Shown piece after piece: positions 1 to 12,500 of a DNA stretch of 64,000 nt (position 1 is its first letter; every line of letters begins with the position of its first letter). The notes under the pieces are model-generated. The model saw nothing but the letters and a program-made list of their open reading frames with translations. It was not told the origin of the DNA and ran no database searches. The DNA is taken from NCBI GenBank assembly GCA_028752905.1, contig JAQNBH010000015.1, positions 14,398,036-14,462,035 of the forward strand. The letters run 5' to 3'. The stretch comes from Cladorhizidae sp. MBARI D1340-BT2. Taxonomy: Eukaryota; Porifera; Demospongiae; Poecilosclerida; Cladorhizidae. Position numbers and translations under genes: made by a program.

Positions 1-330
1 AACCCCAGCCACTTCCCTGGTCCTAACCCTAGCCACTGCCCTGCTCCTAACACTAGCCATTATCCTGGCCCCAACCCTAGCAGCTTCAACACTAGCCACT
101 GCCCTGTCCCTAACACTAGCCATTATCCTGGCCCCAACCCTACCAATTTCCCTAGCTTCAACACTATGCCATTCATTGCCCTGATCCTAACCCTAGCCAT
201 GGCCCTGGCCCTAACACTAGAGATAGCCCTAGCCACTGCCCTGATCCTAACCATAGCCATTGCCCTGGCCTTAACATTAGCCACTGCCCTAACCACTGCC
301 CTGCCACTAACCCTAGCTAAAGGCCAAATT
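1..330. repeat. 24/48-bp minisatellite, CFAP69 intron (truncated by window)
   Basis: Degenerate repeats of CTAGCCATTGCCATAGCT-like and CTAGCCACTGCCCTG-like halves. The window starts inside it. The complete array is at 34,826-35,495 in front of unit 2, where a 48-bp higher-order period is clear. It includes telomere-like CCTAACCCTAGCC stretches. Confidence 0.9.
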
Positions 331-391
331 TAGTACCGATGATGCAGCCATGATGATCTCATGCTAAGATCGTGGTAACATGCATATGCAG

Positions 392-542
392 AAGGTGCAT
401 TGCTGATATATTCCCGGAACAATGCAACAGCAATCATAGCAGCCAACCTGGAATGTTTATTATGCATCAATGCACTTGCAGGTTGGCCTTCATTGGGACT
501 GATATCTTGTGGAACCTCCTGGAAAATGGCTCACAAGTACAA
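392..542 (+). CDS. CFAP69: First visible CFAP69 exon, start uncertain
   Basis: The frame that joins later exons reads LAFIGTDILWNLLENGSQVQ and ends at the donor at 543. An acceptor CAG at 479-481 gives exon 482-542. Directly upstream, bases 393-480 are open in another frame and also look protein-like (AIIAANLECLLCINALAG), behind a second possible acceptor at 389-391. Either the upstream part is non-coding or the exon carries a one-base frame slip. Unit 2 (35,562-35,712) shows the same arrangement. Confidence 0.55.
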
Positions 543-3500
543 GTAAGATCACGATAATTAAGTACTTAATGATGTGCAGATGTTTTTGCATTGTTTTATT
601 ACATGCATATATATATACAGGTGCGAGAGCAGCTGAGCTCCATTGAGTTTTTAAGGTTGGCAGTAGTTATTATGATCAATTGAGTGTTTGTTGAGGTCTA
701 GTCATTGTAAGATACGTTACCGCAAGCGCTGGGATTTTCTAGCTCTTCTCTCATAAAGCCTCTGAGAGCTCAAATTTGAAGTAATTGCACTTCATGTGTG
801 GATGCTAAAATATGTTTCATCATTGAAGCTTGCATTATCATTCTCATCGGCGCAGAGGACTGAGAGGGGGGAGATGTGGCTTCGTGAACAAGTTCAGTTT
901 GGGAACTCCCGTCTTCTAGCTGCAGCTTGCATGGCTAGCCACTCAATTGAAGTCCGTTTTGAGAACTAGGGGCCAACAAAATACTAGTACAACCAGTGAG
1001 CTCAATACCTGTTTACGCCAACCCTGAGTACAATTCAGCATAGAAGCTAAATTTCATTTACAATTAGAATTGTCCACATATGCTACAAAAAAAGTATAAA
1101 AGCCTTGAAGACCCCAGCCCGATCTGGAATGTTTGCAGAGTGCATGGGAGTGCATGGGACTCAGCAACAGGAAACCTTTTGCTTGCATCTGTGTTCTTCC
1201 TGTGTCTCCGTGAGACATCCACTATGAATGCTCTTCTTTCCCTCACGTCACTGGTGTGTGGCTTCTAGCTTGAAATTATTTCCCCCTGCATGTGGCTCCT
1301 CTTGCCCTCCCACCCTATGATGGGCATGCGTACAGCACTCTGAGGAAAGTTGTCCAACGACTGGTGACTGCATCCACTGGCGGCATCCAGTCCAAGCAGC
1401 TGAGGAATGACGTGCTCATGATATGTCTACTCCTTGCCCAGATATGCCCCAATGCACCATTTGTGGTATGTTCTTGTTGTTTTTTTGTTGTTGTTGTTGT
1501 TATGTTTCACCATTGTTTTTGTGATGTTGCTGTTGTATATTCACCAGGCGAACTAGGTTAAGATTGCAATATTTTCTTGCATGCAGGAAAGTGGATTTTT
1601 TGGTGACCTCTGCACTTATGCCACCATCGGTGAAGGTATGTACACAAATGTCAATTATCTGCTCTGGAAATCGTCAGGCATGCCATCCGAAACAGTGCGC
1701 CAGCATTTCATTACATATTGCATACGCTCATCAACACTAGTATACCAGTGTACTATAATCACACTAAACTCCTTAATTATGACTTATGTTGTTGTTGTTA
1801 TATTACTACTACTTCTACTAAAACTATTATTTTTGAAATTTACACTTGCACGACCTATTTCACAGAAACGGAGAGCAGGCATCACCTTCAGAGTCTCACT
1901 GACTCCACGAAGCACTTCAAGCTGAGCAACGACCATGAGGACTTTGAGCTAAAGAAGTCTTTGCTTTGCATCCTCACATCTCTGGGCTCCGAGCCGGCTG
2001 CTGTCAGGGTCATGGCCTGCAAGAGGACACTCAGACCACTCCTATCCTTTGTCATCCATAACGATAAGGCCTCCGGAGGCTGGAACCCGGCACAGTTTGA
2101 GGAGCTCCAGCTGTTGGTAATAGTGACCACTGTGCAGTGAACAATGTTCTTGCAGTCACTGAAGTAGCTAGTAGTGTAGAAGCAATCATTCTTTCAACAT
2201 TGTCTATTCCTTGCGACAGTCGCAGTGACTGCTTGTACAAGCTTGGGGATCCATCTTTTTCTGCCCTTATTTCATTCCTTCCCCTCGCCCTTTTTCTTTC
2301 TCTCCACTTCTCACACCTCAAATATTTGACCTCTGAACTTCCCAGGCATTGTCGTGCCTCTGCAGCTTGGCCCCGCTTCTGAGTGCAGACTACATGACTT
2401 GCCATGGCAACACTAGGATACTTCTGCTGATGGAGTGGTGCACGACACCTGAAAGTGAGAGGCTCTCTAGAGATTAGATTAAAGGGAGTGAACAATATGC
2501 AAATACTTGCATGTGCATTTTTGCTTATGGAGGTAACCCAAAGAGCCCCAAAGTTTTTAAAAAATACATTAAAAAAATAATGATAAATAATAGAATGTGT
2601 TAGGCTCAATGTACGGCAGAAACTACAGGCAGTAACTCCTAGTTTATTGTAGGTAATAGCAAATATCTAAAGAATTTATTAAACCTTGAAGTATAAATTA
2701 CCAAAAGTTATGTAATCATGTGACCTATTTTCCTTCCTCCCTTTCTCTGTATATTTTCTTACATATTAATTAGAACACTTTAAGGGCCATGGGAACAGTT
2801 TTCACGGGGAAGGTGGACGTGGTAGCAAGATTGCGCAACTCAGGCACTGCCTTCGGCTCCTACTGAGCATGTGCAGCTACAGAGATGACACTATCATTCA
2901 AGATTTGCATGAGCAGGGTGCCATTCCAATCTTGATAAGTGAGAGCTGATATACTAAGTAACACACACACACATATATACACAACACACACACCCTCATA
3001 TAATTGGTGAGCGAAGGGATACTTCACTGGAGACTAGGATGGAAAAATTTGGCCGTATCTGTAATGTTGGTATCTGCCGTCCTATAAAAAGCATGAACCT
3101 TTAAATATAACAAGCCTACGTAAACACAACAATGGTTATCTTAGTGGACAAAAAGATCGAGGAAAGGGAACTGGCTGCACAGCAGTGCTGATGGAATGCA
3201 TAGTTAGTAGCCGTCAGGGCAAGGATGCTGTGGCTTCTTATGACATAGCTCCTCAACTCCTCCACATGGCTATGGAGTGAGAACACCATTTGTCATGAGT
3301 GTGTAGAGACTATATCAAGCTTGGTGAGTTTTTAAAGATAACAGACTGCATATACTGCCGATAGATGAGACATATGCTGATCATGATGGAGAGCATTTCA
3401 CAAACACATCAAGAATGCAAAATCTAAATGTCTGAAGTTATCATCAGCTTTTGCATGATCTTCCCTTCAGTACTCTGATAATTCTGTCAGGCAGGAGTAC

Positions 3501-6500
3501 TGCCATCACTGAAGTTCTCTTGTCAGCTTCTGCACTGTCTTCTCTTTTCTGACAATTCATCAGCTAGCAAGCACTGCCTGATGACCTCACTCTTAGTGTG
3601 CTTCCCGTCCTCAGGGACTCAAGTAGTCTTAACAAAACCTTCCTCTCTCAGCCATATTTCACACATATATTTCTGTTTCACGACCAGCCAGCACATTGTG
3701 TTGCAGGGCAGCCAGTAGTGCAGCATGTCTAAGTGAGGTATCTGTGAAGAGCATTATGTGGAATTGTCATATTAAGCAAGAAACGAAAAGGTTTGGCAAA
3801 GTGTTTCATCTCACCACACAATGCTCATTGTATATATATATATATACCCAATGCTCTAGTCATTTTCTGTTATCTGACAGGCATCCTCAAGGACTTCAGA
3901 AATGTGCCTGAAGTTGATGTAGACCATCCAGTGCTGTTGGAAATGCAAGCAGACATTATGCTAATTCTGTCCTGCATCTGTGAAATGGATATGCACAGGA
4001 AGGCAAGTTAAATTTGCAGCACATAGTGGAATATTCACCACACACACACAAAAACAGCATTTTAAGAAAGTTATGTGTCGTCAGCTTTCTAGGATCTGAG
4101 AAAAGGGTTAACTGGACATTGTGTAGTGCTAAGTAAAGAACAGAATATTCAAATCTGAGTTATTGGTAGTCAAAGAACTTGAAATGGCATAGAATAGAAC
4201 TTGAATCAGCTCGCAAATCCATCCCATATAAAAGTTACGAAAGCTTGAAGGCAGAGACTAAGCATTGGAAAGGTGATTTTTGAGGAAGAGCATTTTAATA
4301 CCTGTACAATTAAACCGTGTTCTCAGCTTTTATCACTGCATAATGACCCAACCTTCTACATGTATGTACGAATTAACCCCTGTTCTCAGCTTTTATCACT
4401 GCATAATGTCCAGTGTGACTCAACCTTCTACGTGTTTGTAGGAATTTACCCTTGTTCTCAGCTTTTATCACTAATGTCCAGTATGACTCAACCTTCTTCG
4501 TGTTTATAGGAATTAACCCTTGTTCTCAGCTTTTATCACAACATATCCAGTGTGACTCAACCTTCTACTGTTTATAGGAATTACCCCTGTTCTCAGCTTT
4601 TATCACTACACAATGTCCAGAGTGATGACTCGACCTGTTTATAGGAATTAACCCTTGTTATCAGCTTTTACCACTACATAATGTCGAGTGTGACTCAACC
4701 TACTGTTTATAAGAATTAACCCTTGTTCTCAGCTTTTATCACTACGTAATGTCTAACTCAACCTTGTATTATTTGTAGGAATTGTTTGGAGGTTTTGATG
4801 GAATTAAAGTAGTGGGGAACTACCTCAAGGGAGACACTGCCAAATTTGAAAGTGGGCTGGGTCACAGCCGACTGCTTTTGTCAGCCATAGATTGTGTATG
4901 GTGCACAGTGGTGGGAAACCCTGTGGTGGAAGACATCTTCCTGGCGAGTGAGGGGATCTTCATCCTCCTAGACCTCCTCAAGGTAACAGAAACCAGCCCC
5001 ACTCTCACTGCTCGTGGGTGCACTGCTCATAGGTGTAGGGGTTAAACTCACTGCTCGTGAGTGTAGGGGTCGGATTAGTGTTCGTGTGTATAGGGTTGAA
5101 CGCAGTGTTCGTGGGAGTAGAGTTGAACTCACTGCTCGTGAGTGTAGGGGTCGGATTAGTGTTCGTGTGTATAGGGTTGAACTCGTTGCTCATAGGTATA
5201 GGGACTGAACTTACTGCTTGTGGGTGTAGGGTTGAACTCTGTGTTCGTGGGTATAGGGGTTGAATTCAGTGTTCGTGGGTGTAGGGACTGAACTCACTGC
5301 TCGTGGGTGTAGGTCAGTGTTCGTGGGTGTAGGGGTTGAACTCAGTGTTCGTGGGTGTAAGGATTGAACTCACTGCTCGTGGGTGTAGGGGTTAAACTCA
5401 GTGTCCGTGGGTGTAGGGGTTGAACTCTGTGTTCGTGGGTATAGAGTCGAACTCACTGCTCATGGGTGTAGGGGTTAAACTCACTGCTCGTGGGTGTAGG
5501 GGTTGAACTCACTGTTCGTGGGTGTAGGGGTTAAACTCACTGCTCGTGGGTGTAGGTCAGTGTTCGTGGGTGTAGGGGTTGAACTCAGTGTTCGTGGGTG
5601 TAGGGACTGAACTCACTGCTCGTGGGTGTAGGGGTTAAACTCACTGCTCGTGGGTGTAGGGGTTGAACTCGCTGCTCGTGGGTGTAGGTCAGTGTTCGTG
5701 GGTGTAGGGGTTGAACTCAGTGTTCGTGGGTGTAGGGACTGAACTCACTGCTCGTGGGTGTAGGGGTTAAACTCACTGCTCGTGGGTGTAGGGGTTGAAC
5801 TCGCTGCTCGTGGGTGTAGGTCAGTGTTCGTGGGTGTAGGGGTTGAACTCAGTGTTCGTGGGTGTAAGGATTGAACTCACTGCTCGTGGGTGTAGGGGTT
5901 AAACTCAGTGTCCGTGGGTGTAGGGGTTGAACTCTGTGTTCGTGGGTATAGAGTCGAACTCACTGCTCATGGGTGTAGGGGTTAAACTCACTGCTCGTGG
6001 GTGTAGGGGTTAAACTCACTGCTCGTGGGTGTAGGTCAGTGTTCGTGGGTGTAGGGGTTGAACTCAGTGTTCGTGGGTGTAGGGACTGAACTCACTGCTC
6101 GTGGGTGTAGGGGTTAAACTCAGTGTTCGTGGGTGTAGGGGTTGAACTCAGTGTTCGTGGGTGTAGGGACTGAACTCACTGCTCGTGGGTGTAGGGGTTA
6201 AACTCAGTGTCCGTGGGTGTAGGGGTTGAACTCAGTGTTCGTGGGTGTAGGGACTGAACTCACTGCTCGTGGGTGTAGGGGTTAAACTCAGTGTCCGTGG
6301 GTGTAGGGGTTGAACTCTGTGTTCGTGGGTATAGAGTCGAACTCACTGCTCATGGGTGTAGGGGTTAAACTCACTGCTCGTGGGTGTAGGGGTTGAACTC
6401 GCTGCTCGTGGGTGTAGGGGTTGAACTCACTGTTCGTGGGTGTAGGGGTTAAACTCACTGCTCGTGGGTGTAGGTCAGTGTTCGTGGGTGTAGGGGTTGA

Positions 6501-9500
6501 ACTCAGTGTTCGTGGGTGTAGGGACTGAACTCACTGCTCGTGGGTGTAGGTCAGTGTTCGTGGGTGTAGGGATTGAACTCACTGCTCGTGGGTGTAGGGG
6601 TTGAACTCACTGCTCGTGGGTGTAGGGGTTGAACTCAGTGATCGTAGGTGTAGGGGTTGAACTCACTGCTCGTGGCTGTTCTCTATTATGGTGACTCATA
6701 GCAGTGCAGTAGGAACAGCATCAGCATTCACTGCAGGTGGTACATAGAGCGCTTATAATTTCTGCCTCCCTTTCGAATACCAACTGCCACACACTCACAC
6801 ACACACACACACACACTCACTCACTCACAACTCACACACATGCACTCAATACCTTTGGGGGTAAACAATGTCCATCACAGCCACCACAACTTACTTCTCA
6901 TAATAGTCTTCTCTCTCTTCTCTCGTGGTTACCTTTCATCCTTGATTGTAGTTGGTGTGTGGCATGAACTGTTCCTGTTGTTGCTTCTCTGCAGGCTTGC
7001 CCTCTCAACATGCAGAACTTGTTGCTTCTCGTGCTGGCTGATCTCTGCGAAAACCCCAAGGTACCTATTAGCATTTTGCTGTGAATAGCTGATGTGAGTG
7101 AAGTCCTGAAATTTTGAACTGTGTAAACCCCCAACACTACAACATGTACAGAGGCAGAGCCGTACAAAAATTGAATGGTCAACTTATTCCATAATTTGGG
7201 ATTATTTTGTTGTTAAATAATTTTCATGGGTTGAGCAAACCACGAAAATGTATCTCATGAAATATTAAAACATCAGAGTTATTACGATGACTTTCTCAAT
7301 AATCAACTTGCTCGACATTTCAGCTAGATGCTCTAGCCTTCATCATGAAGGATGCTCTAGCCTTCATCATTATTCCTGATGAAGGATGCTCTAGCCTTCA
7401 TCATTATTCCTGATGAAGGATGCTCTAGCCTTCATCATTATTCCTGATGAAGGATGCTCTAGTCTTCATCATTATCCCTGATGAAGGATGCTCTAGTCTT
7501 CATCATTATTCCTGATGAAGGATGCTCTAGCCTTCATCATTATTCCTGATGAAGGCTAGAGCAAACTCCAAAACATCAAAGGAGTAAATTTCAAGTTGAT
7601 GATTGCGAACATCAACTGAGAGTCGTTGAGAGTTTTCAGAGTTTTTTGTTTTGTTTTTAATATGGAAAGAGCATGCACACATCTGTGTGTACAGAGTTAG
7701 CTCTGTTCTAGTGCCATTAATGCATCTGTGTGTACAGAGTTAGCTCTGTTCTAGTGCCATCATGCATGCACATGCACTGTGTGTACAGAGTTAGCTCTGT
7801 TCTAGTGCCATCAAGCATGCACATGCACTGTGTGTACAGAGTTAGCTCTGTTCTAGGGCCATCATGCATGCACATGCACTGTGTGTACAGAGTTAGCTCT
7901 GTTCTAGTGCCATCATGCATGCACATGCATTGTGTGTACAGAGTTAGCTCTGTTCTAGTGCCATCATGCATGCACATGCATCTGTGTGTACAGAGTTAGC
8001 TCTGTTCTAGTGCCATCATGCATGCACATGCATCTGTGTGTACAGAGTTAGCTCTGTTCTAGTGCCATCATGCATGCACATGCACTGTGTGTACAGAGTT
8101 AGCTCTGTTCTAGTGCCATCATGCATGCACATGCACTGTGTGTACAGAGTTAGCTCTGTTCTAGTGCCATCATGCATGCACATGCATTGTGTGTACAGAG
8201 TTAGCTCTGTTCTAGTGCCATCATGCATGCACATGCACTGTGTGTACAGAGTTAGCTCTGTTCTAGTGCCATCATGCACGCACATGCATCTGTGTGTACA
8301 GAGTTAGCTCTGTTCTAGTGCCATCATGCATCTGTGTGTACAGAGTTAGCTCTGTTCTAGTGCCATCACTGTCAGAGCCAGAGTTTGCTATGGCTCTCCA
8401 TGAGTACTGCCTAAAAATAGATTGCCTGACCCCAAAGGCCCCGCTATCAATTTTGCTTCTCTCACTGGCCAGCAGTAGCAAATCAAGAAGTTGAACAACT
8501 TTCAAAAATAACACTGTCTTGCCTGACTGCTAATGCATGCCTGTCATTATCGGGTTCTCGTTCACTTGCTAGGATGCTAGCTGCTCTCCAATGGCTGCCA
8601 CCCAGATGTGGTAGGTCACATGATAGCCACAAATACAGCAAGTTCTTTCAAACAAGTCATTTCTTAGCCTGGTACTTCTCTTGAAATGGACGATGTTGTT
8701 TGAAATTGTTAGTGTTATTTATTTCATGTTTATTTTTTTCGCGGGGAACCAGTGCTCACAGTTCTGGACAATTATGGTAGATGAAACTACGGATACCTCT
8801 AACAGGGAACATGTTCTTATCTGTTTCCGAAAGGTGGATAGTGAACTGGAGGCCCATGAAAAATTTCTGGTCTCTATGCGACTAACTCGACTCATGCACA
8901 AGTGCTGCAGTCTGTGCTACATGATGTTCTGCTTTGAATGAATCTTTCTATAACAAAACTTGGGGATAGTGTTACGATGATGCTGCATCTATGTATGTCG
9001 GGAGCACATGGTGAGGTAGCCAAACTGATCCTTGATGAAAAACCTATACACTATACACTCGTTGCTATGGGAATGCTCTCAACAACAACAAAAAACAGTA
9101 AGTCAAAGCTTTAATTATTAATTGGTCACACCCGCTTCAATAAAAATAGGTGTGGTCATGTTGGGCCTCTGCACTTCAGAAGTGCTTCTTGAAGATAGCC
9201 AGAATTTCACAGGTAATGTATGCACAGTCATTAAACAATATCATTTTCCTTTCATCGGCTCCGACTCGGTGGCTTCACCAGAATGTACTAGATTCCCACA
9301 GTGGGTTCCTCTTCTGCCAGGAATGCATTATAGCCTCTCTTGATGTCCACAGTCAGCATTTGCATCTACAGAGAGCCATCAGAAATGTCATTCTTACAAT
9401 TACCAAAAGTGATGTCGAGAGGAATTGTATCTTTGTGTTGGAAAGCCAAATGGAATCAAGGGCACACTACTAACGCTGGATTGTCCCATCTTCCATGTTC

Positions 9501-12500
9501 GTACCTAACCTTATCATATAACTCGAGCTAACTGATAACTAATTTGCCTCAGTTGAAAGAACTCCAATTAATGCACACCAAAGAAAAATTCCATATTTAG
9601 GTACTCTTTGGCAACCAGCTAACCTGTAATTGTACACATTTCCTTAATTCCATGTTTAGTGGAACTACTAAGTGATTAAGAAGCAGGTAAGTATTGAAAC
9701 TGCCTGAACACGCTAGCTACAATTTACAGCTAACTAAGCTGTAACTAATGAACTAGCAATGTATCATGCAGTTACCTTGCTTTACCCATCGAAGTAGAGT
9801 AGAATGGAAGAGAGAAATGAGACAAGTCAGCGGCCAGTTGTGTTATAGTCCTTGAACATGCTGATACTCTAATAGCTAATGGAGCCCTAAGGTTTTGCAC
9901 TTGGGTTAAACGTCAACGAATGCATTAACAAAATTGAGTCTTGAAACTTAACAGGGATGAGGACTATTGCCCGAGGTATTGATATCGGCAATTTTCAAAA
10001 AATGGAGATTTCTACTTGGGACCGAGACATAATTACATAATTATATTAAAATGAGATGATGATTGAGAAGGTCATTATAATGTTTATTTTAAAAAAATAT
10101 TAAAAAATAGTACCTGATATATCTATTTTGGCCAGAAAAATGGCCTGGCCCGACACTAAGAACTTGGGGTCAATACTCTACATTTAATTCTATATGCCTT
10201 CTCCTTGGCTGTCTGCACTACATCACATGCATGAATGACAATTACATTAAATACCATGATTGTGTGTGCGTGTGTGTGTGTGTGTGTGTGTATAAATATA
10301 TTCATACATTGTATATAGGCTATTCCACATGTCGCAGCTTGGAAGACACCTGATGGCTACTCAACATGGTCTCTCCTAGCTCGCTTGTGGAGGGCTGAAG
10401 AGTGGGACATGGGAGTGCCCAGAGCGTGCATGGCCACCCTCGCAGGTGAGGAAAGGGGGACAGCTAGCATAAATTGAAGTTTAAAATGCTACGACTATTC
10501 CATTAATAGTCGATGCATAGAAACAGTGCTCTCAACACCAACCCAAGAGCTCTCAACACCAGCTCAAGTGCTCTCAACACCAGCCCAAGTGCTCTCAACA
10601 CCAGCCTAACTAGTTGCCAAATCACAGTTAGAGGAAGTTGATAGCCATTAGACACCAAACACAACTCAAATATACTTCAGTAGCTGTGAATGCATGTGCT
10701 CACACATGTTTCAGATAGTTTGTCTCTACACATTTGCCAGTCTGGTTGGCAAGACAATTTTTTTATTTTTTTCCAGGATTTTAATTAGGGGAAATTCCAG
10801 CATCAGTTGTTTTAAAAATAAAAATACATTTTTTAATTTCATAGACTCCACATGAAAATAAACCCAACCAATAACATTGCCCAATCTGTTGGGCCGATTC
10901 CACTTGAACCTCTTCACAGTCACTCCAGCCTGACCAGGCCTGGCACATGCCGGCCCTCCTTGACTAATATTTGTTCAGGCCAGCCTACATATGGCTGCAG
11001 GACTACCCACCCCTTCTAATAGATCTGTGACTGTTATGTGACTTGGACTTTTATTTGCAGTTGTGATAGTATTTCAACTAGGCTTGGGGGTTGCTGAGTG
11101 CATAAGGAAAGCATCTAGATGTCACATGTCCTTCATGCTCCTCTTCCTGTATGCAGGCACGTCGCTGCCACTGATAGGAATGGAGCAGAATGCATGTGGA
11201 ATGCCTCCTATCCCCACGGAGTGTCCCTCTGCTGCCATCACAGACGTGACAGAGAACATGCGAGCAAAGATATATGCCATTTACTGCAAAATGGGTACAT
11301 AGTTTGATATCGTCATTATCACTAGGCACACGGCATGTAGTACAGCAGAGACTCTGACGGTGCACACTGTAAATAAGCAACCCGTTCATGCATAGTTTGG
11401 TTGGATTTTTTTCTCCTCAGATGGGCTTAGTGTGTGTGAATGGACTTACAATTACAGTGACTAATATCTATGTCATATGCTGGACGATATGTGTGGTGTT
11501 TAGGGTTCCAGTACACAAGCGAAGAGCTCTGCCCGGAAGATAAGATTACCATCTGCATCATCAAGAGTTATCTTGACTTCAAGGCAAGTCAATATATTTT
11601 TGTCATTGTTGCTGTTGGTGATGTACGTTGTTGTTGCTTTTGTTGCTGTTGGTGATGTACGTTGTTGCTGTTGGTGATGTACGTTGTTGTTGCTGTTTGT
11701 GATGTATGTTGTTGTTGCTGTTGGTGATGTACGTTGTTGTTGCTGTTGGTGATGTACATTGTTGTTGCTGTTGGTGATGTACATTGTTGTTGCTGTTGAT
11801 GTACATTGTTGTTGCTGTTGGTGATGTACGTTGTTTTGCTGTTGGTGATGTACGTTGTCATTGTTGCTATTGGTGATGTACGTTGTTGTTGCTGTTGGTG
11901 ATGTACATTGTTGTTGGTGGTGATGTACGTTGTTGTGTTGGTGGTGATATACGTTGTTATTGCTGTTGATGTACGTTGTTGCTGTTGGTGATGTACGTTG
12001 TTGTTGCTGTTGGTGATGTACGTTGTTGTTGCTGTTGGTGATGTACATTGTTGTTGCTGTTGGTGATGTACGTTGTTGTTGCTGTTGGTGATGTACGTTG
12101 TTGTTGCTGTTGGTGATGTATGTTGTTGTTGCTGTTGGTGATCTACATTGTTGTTGCTGTTGATGTACATTGTTGCTGTTGGTGATGTACGTTGTTGTTG
12201 CTGTTGGTGATGTACGTTGTTTTGCTGTTGGTGATGTACGTTGTCATTGTTGCTATTGGTGATGTACATTGTTGTTGCTGTTGGTGATGTACGTTGTTGT
12301 TGGTGGTGATGTACGTTGTTGTTGTTGGTGATGTACGTTGTTGTTGCTGTTGGTGATGTACGTTGTTTTGCTGTTGGTGATGTACGTTGTCATTGTTGCT
12401 ATTGGTGATGTACGTTGTTGTTGCTGTTGGTGATGTACGTTGTTGTTGGTGGTGATGTACGTTGTTGTTGTTGGTGATTTACGTTGTTGTTGCTGTTGGT

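Noticed and set aside
7717..8307. Repetitive ORFs on both strands (YRVSSVLVPSCMHMH / MHDGTRTELTLYTQC)
   Set aside because: 51-bp minisatellite; not a gene.
7675..8368. Regularly spaced repeats considered as a CRISPR array
   Set aside because: The units abut without unique spacers and the genome is eukaryotic.
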